A stretch of 64,000 bases of DNA from Liolophura sinensis (lineage: Eukaryota; Mollusca; Polyplacophora; Chitonida; Chitonidae), in the NCBI RefSeq assembly GCF_032854445.1, contig NC_088306.1, positions 24,091,764-24,155,763 on the forward strand. Reading direction: 5' to 3'. Shown in pieces: positions 35,420-48,700 of this stretch. Position numbers and translations under genes: made by a program. Below the pieces are notes generated by a model. That model had not been told where the DNA came from. It saw nothing but the letters and a program-made list of their open reading frames with translations, and did no database searches. Positions within the stretch are counted from its first letter, which is position 1, and each line of letters opens with the position of its first letter.

Positions 35420-38400
35420 GAGTGGCTATACGAGAGAAAAAAAAATATCAGCCCAGTCTGTGCACGTGCTAGAGTTAACAATCGGAAATAAATAAGAGTA
35501 CCTAACATTTATAAAACGGGTCGCAGTTTTCAAACTTTAGAATTAAATTAACACAAATAATAGAGGTATGGATTTTTAAGTAAATATGTAGTATATTAAA
35601 ACAAAAAAAATCAAAATAACACTAAGAAGTCTTCGCTTCCAATTCACAAGAAACATTCTGGATAACCTCGACATTGTGCTTAAAACACTTACATGTAACA
35701 GGTTGGATTACGAAATGTGAAGTAGTTTCTGCTGTCATAGCACTATAAGACTGAACTGTCAAATATGCCACATCTAATGAGTTCAAAAATGTCTCGCAGA
35801 GAAAGGCAACAAAGCTTAATCTTTATTACGATAAAAATAAAATATATCGACATTAAATATATTCACAAGAATATAATGAAAACACATATATGATTTCTTT
35901 TAAATTTTACTAATACTTTCAACACATTATTAATTAATAGCTTTTAGGCTTTGACAAAGTACTCACCACAAATTTATCTTCATTTACCGTGTTGGAGTAA
36001 CAGAAAAAAATAAAAGTGGAATAAAAGTGAACGACATATCAGCGAAGGAAACGAACGTGAGTTACACGAAGTTGTCCAAACATGGGAGCGACCAATAGTT
36101 TGACAACGACAACATAGCCCATCATTTCTTCTTGCTGTCTCCAGCTGTTACGATGTTAGCGGAATTAGAGCGGATAAACCAACATTATTCAGAGCTTCTC
36201 ACTTTTGTTCAAAGGATATTCAGCTCAAGTTGAACGACGCAATTGTACTTGGCATGAATTTGTATTTTCTAAAGCAAAAAACGACTGAAGCTCTGCGAAC
36301 ACCTGACCTTGTCGGTTGACCTCTGAAAGAAGTCCGTCCGAAGCAAAATGGATCTTATGTACCTTAGAGCTGATCAATCGCCGTAGTCCAACAAAGGAAG
36401 TAGTATTGGTTCTGTTTTAAATAGTACTTCGCATGTATCTATGCATGTACACTCTATGATGTGTGTAGGGCCAAAAAACACTATGCTCTTCACAATTTTG
36501 CTCTCAATTTTTTAGTAGATGGTTGCCTAAACATGTAACGAGAAAAGGTCTTTAGGTTGAAATATGGAAGCATTAAATATGTGGAGGGAACAAAATATAT
36601 TTTGTCTGGGAATCCTAAACACGTTTACCCCTACCTCAAACACATGGTAAGTTAAACATGTTTGATAACTTTGCACAAATAATCTGCAAACCTCCACGCA
36701 TTCCCCGCTTCCAACTGACCAAACGTTTAATCGTGTGAAAGTAATAAATAAACATTTCCATAGAACCGTGTTACTATGGAAACAATGATAATTAGGATAA
36801 TGTAATAATGTACACTGTGCACAATCCATAACCTCAATGTTTGTCAGTCTGCAACTATAATGATTCCAGACAACTGTCAGAAACATATAATTCATAGAAA
36901 TTGTCTAGGAAAACATTATTTGCAGGTAGTCAGCTACTGAAACTGTAAGTATTGTCCTGATATTAGGATAATGAACTGACTTTCTGAGTACCACTATTTA
37001 TTACCTTCGCAAATAACGTTCGCTTTGCTACCCTTGGTTGAATTGAACACTCCATACACGTGCAGATACGTCAACGAAATCTCTCAGGCTCAGCACATGC
37101 CTTCAGTCATATGTCATGTTGTTGCCATAGTAATCCACGAGTGGTTGTCGTCAGAGGTGCATAGTTCTTTGCTTTAGCACTTTTACCGACTAATACCGAT
37201 GAAAGTCGCCGGAGCCAACCCTAAAGAGATGACAGAGTATGACCTTATAACATGCAACACAATGTATGTTCTAGAGAACAGTCAATACAAACAATGAATT
37301 TTGTAATCAATAAAATTATGCTATATACATGTACCAAAGCAGTTACCAGCATTAGCAGTTAACATATATCTGGTCACTATTGTTAGACGGAATTATCAGA
37401 TGTAACTTACTCAGATGTAATAAACAGTAAAATTGTTCATTGTTGGTAAATATTTTTTTTAATTTAAAGAGTTTTCTGGCATGAAATTCATTAGCTTGTA
37501 TTATTACTGTACAGTATATGCAGAAATAGCGTCTCACACCCTTCTCAATCATCAGTAAATTTTGATTATTCATTTATTTGCATGCTTTCGGTTTTAAACG
37601 GCAAAGGTTTCGCATTATTTCTGCGTTTAAATATACATGGTAACAGTGTCACCTTACTCTCTTTCAACTATGAAACACTCTCCGTAAGCAAAAATGCGGT
37701 CATAATGATATACAAATGTACATGCGCAAAATAGGATGGCAAACTGTATGACCTGTACAATGGGTGAAGTTTGTTGGACGTCTCCACATTGTCTTCTCCA
37801 GGCATTCAACAACCAGATTTCATCTGAAACACAAATTAGTGATTACATACATCTGGCTGTCACTCCTTTGGAAACGGAAATGAAATAATAAATAAATATT
37901 TTCGGTTTATTGCTGCTTACAATGAATGTCAATATTTTGTAACCCGGTACACATAAATACACAGGCGCATTGCAGGCCTACATGTATCCCTCCGGTAAGC
38001 TAGTGCTCCAGAACATTGCTGCTATTGACAAATTCAGTGCTATGTTGTTACACTCTAGCTAGGATTTAGCTTCGATTCCTAAATGTATCTGCTCTTTCAG
38101 CGTGACAATATTTTGCCAAATAACGGAAAACACACTTTTAATCGATTAAAACTTACTTCAAAATCTAGGCCGCCTTTTGTCGATTCACAGTTGGTGACTG
38201 ACACCAGATTGCCAAGCATATCAGTTCATTATTTCTGCATACATGTACTTTTCTTCGCAATGTTAAGACGTCAAATTCAAGGATTATCTAAAAAGTTAGA
38301 TAAGGTCAGCACCACCATATTGCATAAACATGCGAGCCATCATGCACATACATGCTGATTAACACATTCACTGCCTCAACTAACGCTGCATGTAGCTGAA

Positions 38401-39090
38401 GTGACCGTATTAAGCTAATTAAAATGCATCAGGTTTTTGCCGGATTTAGACACAACTGTATACTCTTGTCAAGGGCTTTTTAGTATTTAATATTTCTGAA
38501 AGCTAAGCTGGAAATGTCCGATTTACCTAACCTACAACTACAACACACCGACCACATCACTACTCGCCACAGCAACTACGCATATATATAATTATGCACG
38601 ACACAACATGAATTGTGCAGCAGACACAAACAATTTTATGAGAGAAAATAGAAACAATCAGAACATATCAGTACCGCAAATGCCAATTGCAGAGACACTT
38701 CTCAACATCTTCTCTTCCAATAATGAGCAGACTACCAGCGTCGTTTTCAATAAGATCACGTGTACCATGGCGAACATGCGCAAATAGAACGTAGGGGCCT
38801 ACACACGTTTAGACGAAACACGTTCGGTTAGCAAATGAACTTAATAATAGCGTCATAAAAACCGTCATATAGACATGTTTAGCTATTATGTGTGTTTTTA
38901 GCAATGTGCTTACTTTTCCGTGAAGTAATTCTACATTTTTAGGTTGATAAGTGCTTACCTTTGTGCTATCTTCATGTTTAGCTCGGATGTGCTCATACAA
39001 ATGCCCTATGGCCAATAAACGACGATTACATGTTTACACTAAACGTGTTTAACAACTAAACGTCATGAAACAGATACTTCGTAAATTTTG
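35420..39090. other. Non-coding stretch, nothing recognised
   Basis: Very AT-rich with no open frame that resembles a known protein. No repeat family was identified. Confidence 0.45.
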
Positions 39091-39094
39091 CTAA

Positions 39095-39425
39095 ATGCGT
39101 TTAGTATTTTTGATACATTGTGTGACATGTCATACCTTTTCAGGGGTTTCCAATGTGCGTTAATCATCTACGCCACATTAAGACTGTATACTTGGGGTTT
39201 TATGTCGTACTTAACATTTTTTGAGTCATCTGACGACGAGGTCGAACACACCAAACATGGCACCCCGCCCAGTCACATTATACTGACACCAGGCCAACCA
39301 GTCGTGTTTCCTTGCTCTAACTTCTTAGTGCTCAAAGCGAAGCGAGGTAGCAACAATGACCATTTTCCAAGTCCTAACCTGATTTGACTTCGGGCCGTTC
39401 GCCCTATCCATTAGGCCAAGGAAGC
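39095..39425 (-). mobile_element. SINE family B copy, reverse orientation
   Basis: On the - strand it starts with a tRNA-like head (CCTTGGCCTAATGGATAGGG), then a body matching the copies at 48800 and 60625 (ACTGGTTGGCCTGGTGTCAG). Confidence 0.65.
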
Positions 39426-40477
39426 GATCTTGTACTTCGTACCTGAAATATGGACAATGTCTATTTTGACAAAATTACAGATTTGTCACTGTTAAACATC
39501 GTACACATGAATCTTATCGCATAAGATGTGCTAAATCTCTGTAACAGGTCTCACAGACATGTTCTAGCCTGTAACAATGTCTTTATTCTAGCTTTATACT
39601 GTATATCTTTCAATGGGAAATGGCGATGACATTTTTTTCTTCAGTCAGTATAGATTAACCACGGGCCATATGACATGCGACAATGGATAATCGCCTCTGG
39701 AGTGTGAGATACTCGCCTTTCATCTATCAGGTACAGCATCCTCCTTAATCACACATTTGCTGCAGCCTACGTTCGCTTTACATCACTGCCACAACAAGCA
39801 AATTTTATACGGAAATAATGAACAACGGAAAACTGTTCAACTGAGTTTCACGGTGATGAGGTAGGAAATGATGTCAAAAAACACAAAGAGTCTGTCTCAT
39901 CCTTTGCTATTACACATTTCTGTTAGCAATATATAAACCTTATACACTAGCATTCTCTATCTAATTCACAATTATCACAATTCTAGCCAACACCTGATGG
40001 ACGCTGAATAAGTAGTTCCAGAAGAGGTCCCAGTGGCGAGGCTAAGCTTAGACAAACCCATACGTGCGTCCACCAGGCTCCAGAGGTCGATCTTGTCTAG
40101 TGTTGACGGTGATGTAAAGCGAGAGCTTTTTAGCAGTATGGGGGTACATTACTGCCATTTGAGACGATGTCTGAACTCTGCTGACAAGCATGTGCCGAAA
40201 ACTAAGTCGTTACACAAAACACCTATCTTTGGATAGGCAGAGAAATGGAATCGCAATCTTCAAGGGGAAGTCCCATAGCCAACAACTGTGGATCGAAGGG
40301 AAGTAGGTCTATACTCGCCAAAACCGCCTTAAAAGTGAACCACTTGAAGAGACAATTTCTAAATCCCTCCACTCTGAGTTTTCACGGGGTCATAGTGACA
40401 ATTATTGAGCTGTTTGAGCAGTTTAAGATAGGTTGAAGCACTAGCATTATCTTGTGGATTTCTGTACGTCACACGTG

Positions 40478-40641
40478 GGAGGGCTCGTTGTTACCTTGCC
40501 GATGACTTGCTTGACGATGACTTGCCGAGTGCACACCGGTTTCCTCCACCTCATAACGCTGGCCGCCATCTCATAAGTGGGAAATGTTGGCTTGAGCGTG
40601 GCGTTAAACAACAATGATATTGATAAATAAATACGTAAATA
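40478..40641 (+). mobile_element. SINE family A, 3' part
   Basis: CCGGTTTCCTCCACCTCATA, TGGCCGCCATCTCATAAGTG and a tail GATAAATAAATACGTAAATA. Confidence 0.6.
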
Positions 40642-40644
40642 AAT

Positions 40645-42600
40645 ATCTTACAATTCAAAGTTATGATTCAATCAACATAAAAACATTTTCTTAACCATTA
40701 CTACTATTATCTGTTTTATAGGATTTAATATTGGGACAGCATTTGATAATTACCGCAGTAAGCAGCGAAACACTGCACTAAAATACCTTTATACGAGTAT
40801 TCCTTTATTCCCAAGGTTGAAAGCGAGTGAAATCCTTCTTTTTCCCCATGTTTGATAATAGCCATATTGATACAGGCATAAATGCAATGAAGTGGAATTG
40901 TAGCACTGGAATGTTAACCTTTGTTTCCACCCCGTGATCGACGCTGTTGATCAAAACATTGTTACTCAAGAAAACGATAGACTTTTAGTTGGAAGTTGAA
41001 GTACTTGAGGTGCACAAGGAAGGACTCGGGCCGATTCACCGCTTTTTCAGGTCCTTCGAAATAGAGCATCGCTTCAACCACTTAGTAAGGCTAAGTTTTC
41101 GTTGCGTTTGTACAACGGTTCCACCGCGAGTATTCGCTTGACACAGACCTCAAAGAGACTAGTCAGGTGGGACTAAGGAACACATTACTTCAACATGTCA
41201 GTCACTCACCCCAGCCACCGACCCCAAGATTGTGACCTAAAAGTCTGTCATTAACCCTTTAACCCGGTTTGCTCGGATCGTTAACCCATAAAGCACAATA
41301 TTTTTCATAAATGTAACGCGATATTAAGTTCTTGTAACTAATAAATTCGCACGAGAAATGGTAATTTGCATGCTACTGACAAATACTGAGTTACAATTTT
41401 AAGTTTTTAATGCAAGAGAAAAAAAAACGAAAAAAAAAAAACACACACACACACATAAACAGTGGCGCAAGAAATTTAAAGAAGAAAAAAGAAAAGTAAA
41501 ACATGTGAATCACTTTATAACGGACATCTTCTACCCTGTCAGACTGTTTCGTATCAGTCAGTAACAGCACTATACACCTGAGAAAATATACGCGAAATAC
41601 CTGTATAGTGGTATAGTATGGGTTAAATAACATTTCTGTAGGTGTATTTGATCGCATTTCAAACTACACGACAAATGCAGAGAGGCGTCATGTGGCGGAA
41701 CGGGCTTGAGATGAAAGAGGGGACGGAGGCCAACAGTCAATTATTCTCATACCAAGCGAAGTGTGTCCAGTTATTGCAAATATATACCGCCCTCAAGGGA
41801 TGTTGACTTACAATGTTTACGTAAGAGACCTTGCCGCGAGTTTATTGAAAAACTGTACAGTCGGTCTACACTTGAGACGTATACAGTTCCGGACACACAT
41901 GTAAAATTACAAGAATGTCGATGTTTTTGTTCTCATTGGTAATTTAGCTCTTAATTATACGCCACGCGGGACTTTAGAGAGCGGCTGTTTAGCAGGTGAA
42001 GTCTTTGTTGCTCAGGCTATGAAAAGAACACACTATATGTATACGCGAGAAAGAAACGCTGTAGACTGAAAGTACACAAGGCTATTTGGTACAATGCTGG
42101 TTGAAGTATCGCAGCTGATGGGGTGGCGGTAGGTAAATACATATACACGCTATATGTTGACGTTCCGTATGTTGTGCACCCGCAACACGCTGACCAGTCG
42201 CCATTGTTGTCACAGTAAAACTAAACAGACATGTGGTGTATTGTTTCTATGAATTACATGCTTGTTGGAAATATTTGTTGTAGTGATTGATTTCGTGATT
42301 GTTGGGCATGCTCTAACATTTGTACATTGGCTAGTTTTCTGAAATTTATTGTCTAGGTACTTGTGTGTTAGTAAATAATTCGGGCACCTAAAAGTAATTC
42401 ACACGACTGTGCCCTTTATAAACGCCTCTTATATGTACCAGGCACCTGTCGGCACAAATTGCTACATTTATTGTGTAATATTAAATTCCTTGCAACAAGT
42501 TAGTACCCGGTGCTAAGTGAGATCCCATGTACTAAGTGGAATTCACAGAGACGGGCAAAACTCTGATGAGACCACATAAACAAGACCTACATCTATAATA
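40645..42600. other. Region upstream of the IgGFc-binding-like gene
   Basis: No gene was seen. It holds a short (CA)n run near 41441-41455 and should include the promoter of the gene starting at 42609. Confidence 0.4.
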
Positions 42601-42608
42601 TAGATGCG

Positions 42609-42714
42609 ATGGAATCCTTGCACAAGACTACACATTTTAGACGTGGCAAAGGACACCGTTACAGGTGTAATACGTACCTGTACCTAGTAATGTTCTTTTG
42701 GCCAGTTATTACAG
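42609..42714 (+). CDS. Exon 1: signal peptide of IgGFc-binding-like protein
   Basis: The ATG at 42609 opens 35 codons plus one base. The N-terminus is rich in Lys, Arg and His, followed by the hydrophobic run TYLYLVMFFWPVIT, as in a signal peptide. It ends in ACAG followed by a consensus donor GTAAGT. The competing ATG at 42604 is in another frame and soon stops. It joins exon 2 in phase 1, giving a mature start near VFCAPDNAGREF. Confidence 0.75.
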
Positions 42715-45700
42715 GTAAGTGTTACAATAGCATCTGGTAAACACACTGTAAGAAAACTGCATCTTTTTACCACATGAATTTTCTACACGGTTTTACCAAT
42801 TCTGCCGCTTTTGTTGGGGATTTTTTTCAATTTTTTTTTAGTTTTCCTTAAGTTTAAATGAAAATATAACATGTCTATAATGAGAAACTATTTCTTTTTC
42901 ACTTTTTTTCAAAGTTTTTTGCGCTCCTGACAATGCTGGGAGAGAGTTTCTTGTGGTGTACATGGAAAATGCGGCCGACACTTTCTCCACTGAATTGGAA
43001 CTTTACGTCACGACGTCGCATCAAAGCGACGTCAGAGTCAACGTGACGTCACCTCAACGAGGCGTGAACGGAGTTGATGAGCAGTTTGTTGTACGGTCTG
43101 GTTATGTTCATCGATTGTTCATTTCGTACCATCTTCGCCTGATAGGATCAGCAAAATCTGGAAACGCTCTTTTAGTGCGGTCGGACGAAGAAGTGGTTGT
43201 TTATACGGTGAACAAAGAAATATATACAAATGACGCGTACCTGGCTTTACCTACGGACGTTTTGGAGCATCAGTATTTCACCGTGTCGTACTATCCAGCA
43301 ACGTACAAGACTCAGTTTGCTGTAGCAGCTACGGACGATTGCATCGTTTCGGTAACTCTTCCAAATCCTCAAACATTCCTTGAGGTCGTTTTTGAAGGAA
43401 CGAGCTACTATAACGGAGACACATTTGACGTAAGCCTGTCCAAGTTCGAATCTTTCCAAATCCAAAGTGACGGAGATTTAACGGGAACATCCATTTCGGC
43501 TGACAAACCGATTGCGGTTTTTAGTGGGAATCAGCGTCCCCGTGTAAACGGCTACAGTACAGACCATCTCGCTGAGCAGCTCCCTCCAGTGTCAACGTGG
43601 GGCAAAATGTTTGCTGTCGTTCCAACGCCGAACCGTACCGTTGGCGACTTCGTGAAGTGTGTAGCCAGTGAGGATCAGACGTCACTTACTGTTTCCGGCT
43701 ATGGAACGTATTCAATAGGAGAAGCCGGTCAAAGTATCCAACTGTCCGTAAGTTCTGAAGACTTCGTCAGCATTCATGCCGACAAACCAATCCTTGTTGT
43801 CCAGATCGTCAAGAGTCAAGAGACCGCGAAATCTGAAGAGAAAGCCGATCCTGCTATGTCAGTGATCTACCCAGTAGAACAGTTCTCGGCGGACTGCACC
43901 ATATCAACGCCAGAGTACTCCCAAAATGGCGCGTACACAAACTCTTTACTGATCGTCGTGAAGGATTCCCAGACTCAGGGGTTAAGACTGGATCACGCGC
44001 CACTGGGTGATTCGGTGGTGTGGACGCCATTTGTGGGACTGAACTACTCTGGCGCCCAGATTTCCATATCCCATGGCAGCCACACGCTTTACCATATCAT
44101 CCCGACCGTGACGTTTGGTGGGATTCTGTACGGATACGCCCAGTATGAAGCTTTCTCCCTCCCGCTAGGCGTGAGACTGGCGCCTGTTAATTTGGTAAGG
44201 CTTGCTACCAAAAATAAAAGACTACAGCAACGAGATCAGAACCGGAGCTGCGACTACTGTGTGAAGCCTCACGAATGGTCACACGTAACTGGTGGATAAG
44301 ATCTCTTGTCAATTTACTTCAGTTAAAGTTTATTCTCACTGCTCATATAAATGCTTCAATAGTAACAAATTGCACGCCCCTCTCAGCAGAATTAGGTAAA
44401 GATGTTACACGGGAATGTTAATTGCAATATGTTAGACTTCGCAGATCTACATTTGTTCAATTTATTTATTTATTTATTTGATTGGTTTTTTACGCCTTAC
44501 TCAAGAATATTTCACTTATACGACGGCGCCTAGCATTATGGTGGGAGGAATCCGGGCAAAGCCCGGGGGAAACACAGTTTCCGCAGGTTGCTGCAGACCT
44601 TCAAACGTACGGCCGGAGGAAGCCAGCATGAGCTGGACTTGGACTCATAGCGACCGCATTGATGAGAGTCTCCTGGGTCATTACGTTGCGCTAGCGCGCT
44701 AACCCACTGAGCCAATGAGGCCCCAGCATTTGTTCAAAATGTTGTAGTGTTATCACATTTAAAGTGCAAACACGACAGACCTATTTTCCTTAATATTTTT
44801 GTTACCTTTATTCAGTTTTAGGCTACATTCTAACGTGGTACATTGTGCATGTAGTATAGGATGAATCAATGATCAACCAGTCAGAGCCTAACTCTAATTT
44901 TGAGCGCTGAGAGAGCTTCAGTGTAATCATACCAAGTTAACCAATAGCGTGTTGGTAGGACTAGACCTTTAACGTAAGCCCTAGAATTGTGCTATGATCA
45001 ACATCTCTTAATTCAATCTATGAATCTATGAACAGACATTCAAACAGACAGGCCTTAACCCGTGACTAGGAGCTATATACTCATCTTGTTGATTTACCGT
45101 CTTGCGTTTTCACCTTGTTCACGATATGGCTGAAATATTGCCGCTGTGGCGTTAAGCCATAATTATTCATTCATTCATTCTCATCTTGTTGAACGCCAGG
45201 TTGGATATGTGAACAGTTACAATCAAAGCGCAACTCAGATGAACATTTTTATATTTAGTTTTTATAACTTTATTATAAATTATTATAAAAAGAATATAAA
45301 TTATATTTTTAGTGCTTTGGTGGTTTGTATTATACGTCGTTTTGGGGAATTGACCTTGCATTATTGACCTGGAATGTCGTTTATATTGGTTGAAGGCTGG
45401 TATACGAATCTCTGGTTTGACGCATAGTCACAGCCAATGAGGACGTTCCAGATTAATAATAGCAAGGATATTCCCAAAAATACGCATAACACATACTACC
45501 AAAAAACTAAGAAAGAATATAAAGTAAATAGCTTTTCGTAATGATATACGTATCTTACTGCATCACCATTTTGTTGTTACAATGTAGAGACATCTGTTTT
45601 GTATCACTACCATTATTGGTTGCGCATAAAGATCCAAAATCTCATTTATCTGCATCCCTTTTCATATACATGTACCATATCAAAACCTACAGAACAGAGT

Positions 45701-48700
45701 ACAGCACAAGTACCACCTGTACAAGTGTGCACCATTTTTGAAAACTGTTTAACGTCAACATAAAACTTTCATATTTGATCTCAGATGTGGAATATAGCGA
45801 CAGATATACAGGTGAGCCCCTTTTCATTTTAGTATCCATCGGACCAGAAGTTGGTAAACCAGTTTGCTGCGTAAATAAATTTCGCATATTTGCTAAATTC
45901 TCTAAATATATTTGTTGTCCACCATTTCAGCCTTGTATTGTCAGTTTCTCTTTGAGCGGAGACGGGTTTGATAACGATTGCGATGGACGGATAGATGAGG
46001 AGATATGTGATGACGGCAACAAAGGTGCAGTATATGTATATATGTGCATGTACACTTCCCAGACTTCCATCTGTCCACTTTAACAGTATAAAATCTCAAC
46101 GGTGCCAGTAATCCCAGAGTACTGACGACTGTGAATATAGTGGATAAATGCTCTCTAAGTTCTCGTCATAAACAAAATGTCTGACGAATAAAATTCATAT
46201 AAAGGGGTGTTTTTTGCATATATTTATATATTTTATCAACGGGCAATAGCTTAATTCCCGAAGTCATACATGTATGTACAAGTCTCCTCTGAACTCGTAT
46301 TTTCACGAATGTCAGATATTATGACACACAAAGTGATAAAACTGCACAACCCAAAACACAACTTACCTGGGGCCCTCGTGGCCGAGGTGAATAGCTTGAC
46401 AGCGCGGCGCCATGACCCAGAAGCCTCTCACCAGTTTGGTCGTTGTGAGTTCTAGTCCAGCTCGAACCAGCTTCTTCTCCGGTCGTACGTGGGAAGGTCT
46501 CCCAGCATCCTGCAGATGGTCGTGGGTTTCGCCCAGACTCTACCCGGTTTCCTCTCGGCACAATGCTGGCCGCGATCATATAAGTGAAACATTCGTGAGT
46601 ACAGCGTAAAACACGTATCAGATAAATAAATAAACATTTTACCGATAGATTATTTATTTCTTGATTCCCAGATGACGACGAAGACGGGCAAATCGACGAA
46701 GATTGTGCGAGTCCATCTGTTTATAACATAGGTAAGTGAACAAATTTATATGCACACACATGTTTATTTGTTTGGTTTTTTGTTGATTATTGCTTAATTC
46801 CATATAAAGAGTTTTATCCTTTCATGATTGAGGTGAGTTTTTGGTTGGTGGAAACCAAGTGTGCCCGTGGAAATCCACTTTCCGTGGACAAGTTACTGGC
46901 AAACATTCACACGTGTTTACATGGGTTTACACGTCATATTGGTGAAATACAAGTGAAATACGTTTGACTGTACAAACGGCCACAAGAGCGTTGTAATCCT
47001 GGGGGACAAGTCTATACATAAGTGTAAAGTGGCCAGTAGGATTTAATACAATATAATATTTTATTCGTTCATTTGATTCATTGTACCAGATAACCTGTAT
47101 ATCATTCCGATTTTTTTTGTATTGTTCGTGCTCATTAACTGAGGAGTGTCCGTAAATAACTAAATAAAGAATTAAGAAGTACATTTTTACCTTTCCACTG
47201 ATATAGGTTACAAGCGAAATGTTTTCAGTACCGATATGGTAGTAGACCTACCACTGAAGCTTTTAACAAGGACCTCTCTTTTCTTGTCGAGGCGTTTTTA
47301 TCTTGCAAGTAAGGCAAGCTTGTATAATTGATCGCACAGTTGTAACATGTGATTATTGGTGAAATGCTTTGAACAGCTTCCACATGATTTAGCGGTTATG
47401 ATTTAGTCTGCCGAGCACATGGCGTTGGCCGTACAGTTACTGTTTTGCGACGAGTACCGATAAAAGGGAGATAATGCTCATCGCTATGACTGAGATCAAG
47501 AGTTATGACCCTTATATCCCCGTGTTCATAATGTCTTCGGTGTAGGCCTATGAGCGTCAGTGCTAATGTCCTTAAATTCCTTATTTTACAGAACAGTTAC
47601 TGTGTAATTTATAGAGGTCATTTACAGTTTTAATAATTTTATGTCAAGGGCTTACCTATTTGCTGTCTACTCTGCCCTTCCCTTGTTTCAGATTGTTTTC
47701 AATAAAAATATTTTTCAATAGTTTAAGAAAAAAACAATAATACGTGAAATATAACAGTTTTGAATTTAAAATGGCTAGGCACAGATTTAAAAAGCATAAA
47801 TTCCTTATTTTACAGAGCAATGACTGTGTATTTTATAGTGATCATTTACAATTTTAATCATTTTATGTCAAGGAATTGGCCGCCTATTTGGCTGTATATT
47901 GTGTGCCCTTTCCTTGTTTCAGATTTTCTGCAATAACTTAAAAGGTTAACTTAGTCGTTAAAAGGTTAATCCGAACATTTTGGTGCACTATTACCACTAA
48001 ATCTTAAATGGTTATGAGTCTTTTTCGCCCTTTTCAAGGTACTGTTTCTGAGACAGCGGGTATCGCTAACACAACAGCAAACCCAACCACAGCCACCAGC
48101 GGTATAGTATCACTCACTAACGAGTACAATGGTTCAACAGTTGACCATACAAGGGAGACGGAATTACATTCACCGGTAACCGAAATATTCACTTCGGAAG
48201 CAGCAGAGGGGAATGTCACTTTTGGACGATATGGTGATAACCATACGATTATACAGACTGAGCATCCGGTAAAGTTTCGTGAAAAGGAAAATTCATTTTA
48301 AAGTTCCATTTTTAATATGATTATGCAGGTTATCCATTACCTGCTCCATGTATATATGCATTAAATTATATTGAAATCAACATTTATGTATGGTGGTCTC
48401 CGTGGCTGAGGGAATTAGCATGCCAGCGCGGCACAATGAGCCTTCCGGAGCCTTCCGGCAATGCGGTCGCTGTAAGTTAAAGTCCAGTCCATGCTGGCTT
48501 CCTCTTCAGCCATACGTTGGAAAGTCTATCAGAAACCTGAGGATGGTCGTGGATTTCCCCCGCACCCTGCCCGGTTTCCTCCCACCATAATGTGCTGGCG
48601 ACCGTCGTGTAAGAAAAATATTCTTGAGAATAAATAAATAAGCAAACACATATGTACGGGGACCCTCGCTGGCGGTGTTGAAGCATAGCTCTCTACACAT

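Noticed and set aside
44195-44299. Unspliced end of the IgGFc-binding exon as the real C-terminus
   Set aside because: The basic tail is unlike the family, and a consensus GTAAGG donor at 44195 leads into an in-frame series of downstream exons with expected motifs.
48008-48301. Independent small Thr-rich protein gene
   Set aside because: Its frame fits exon 5 and exon 7 of the IgGFc-binding-like gene through good splice sites, so it is treated as exon 6.
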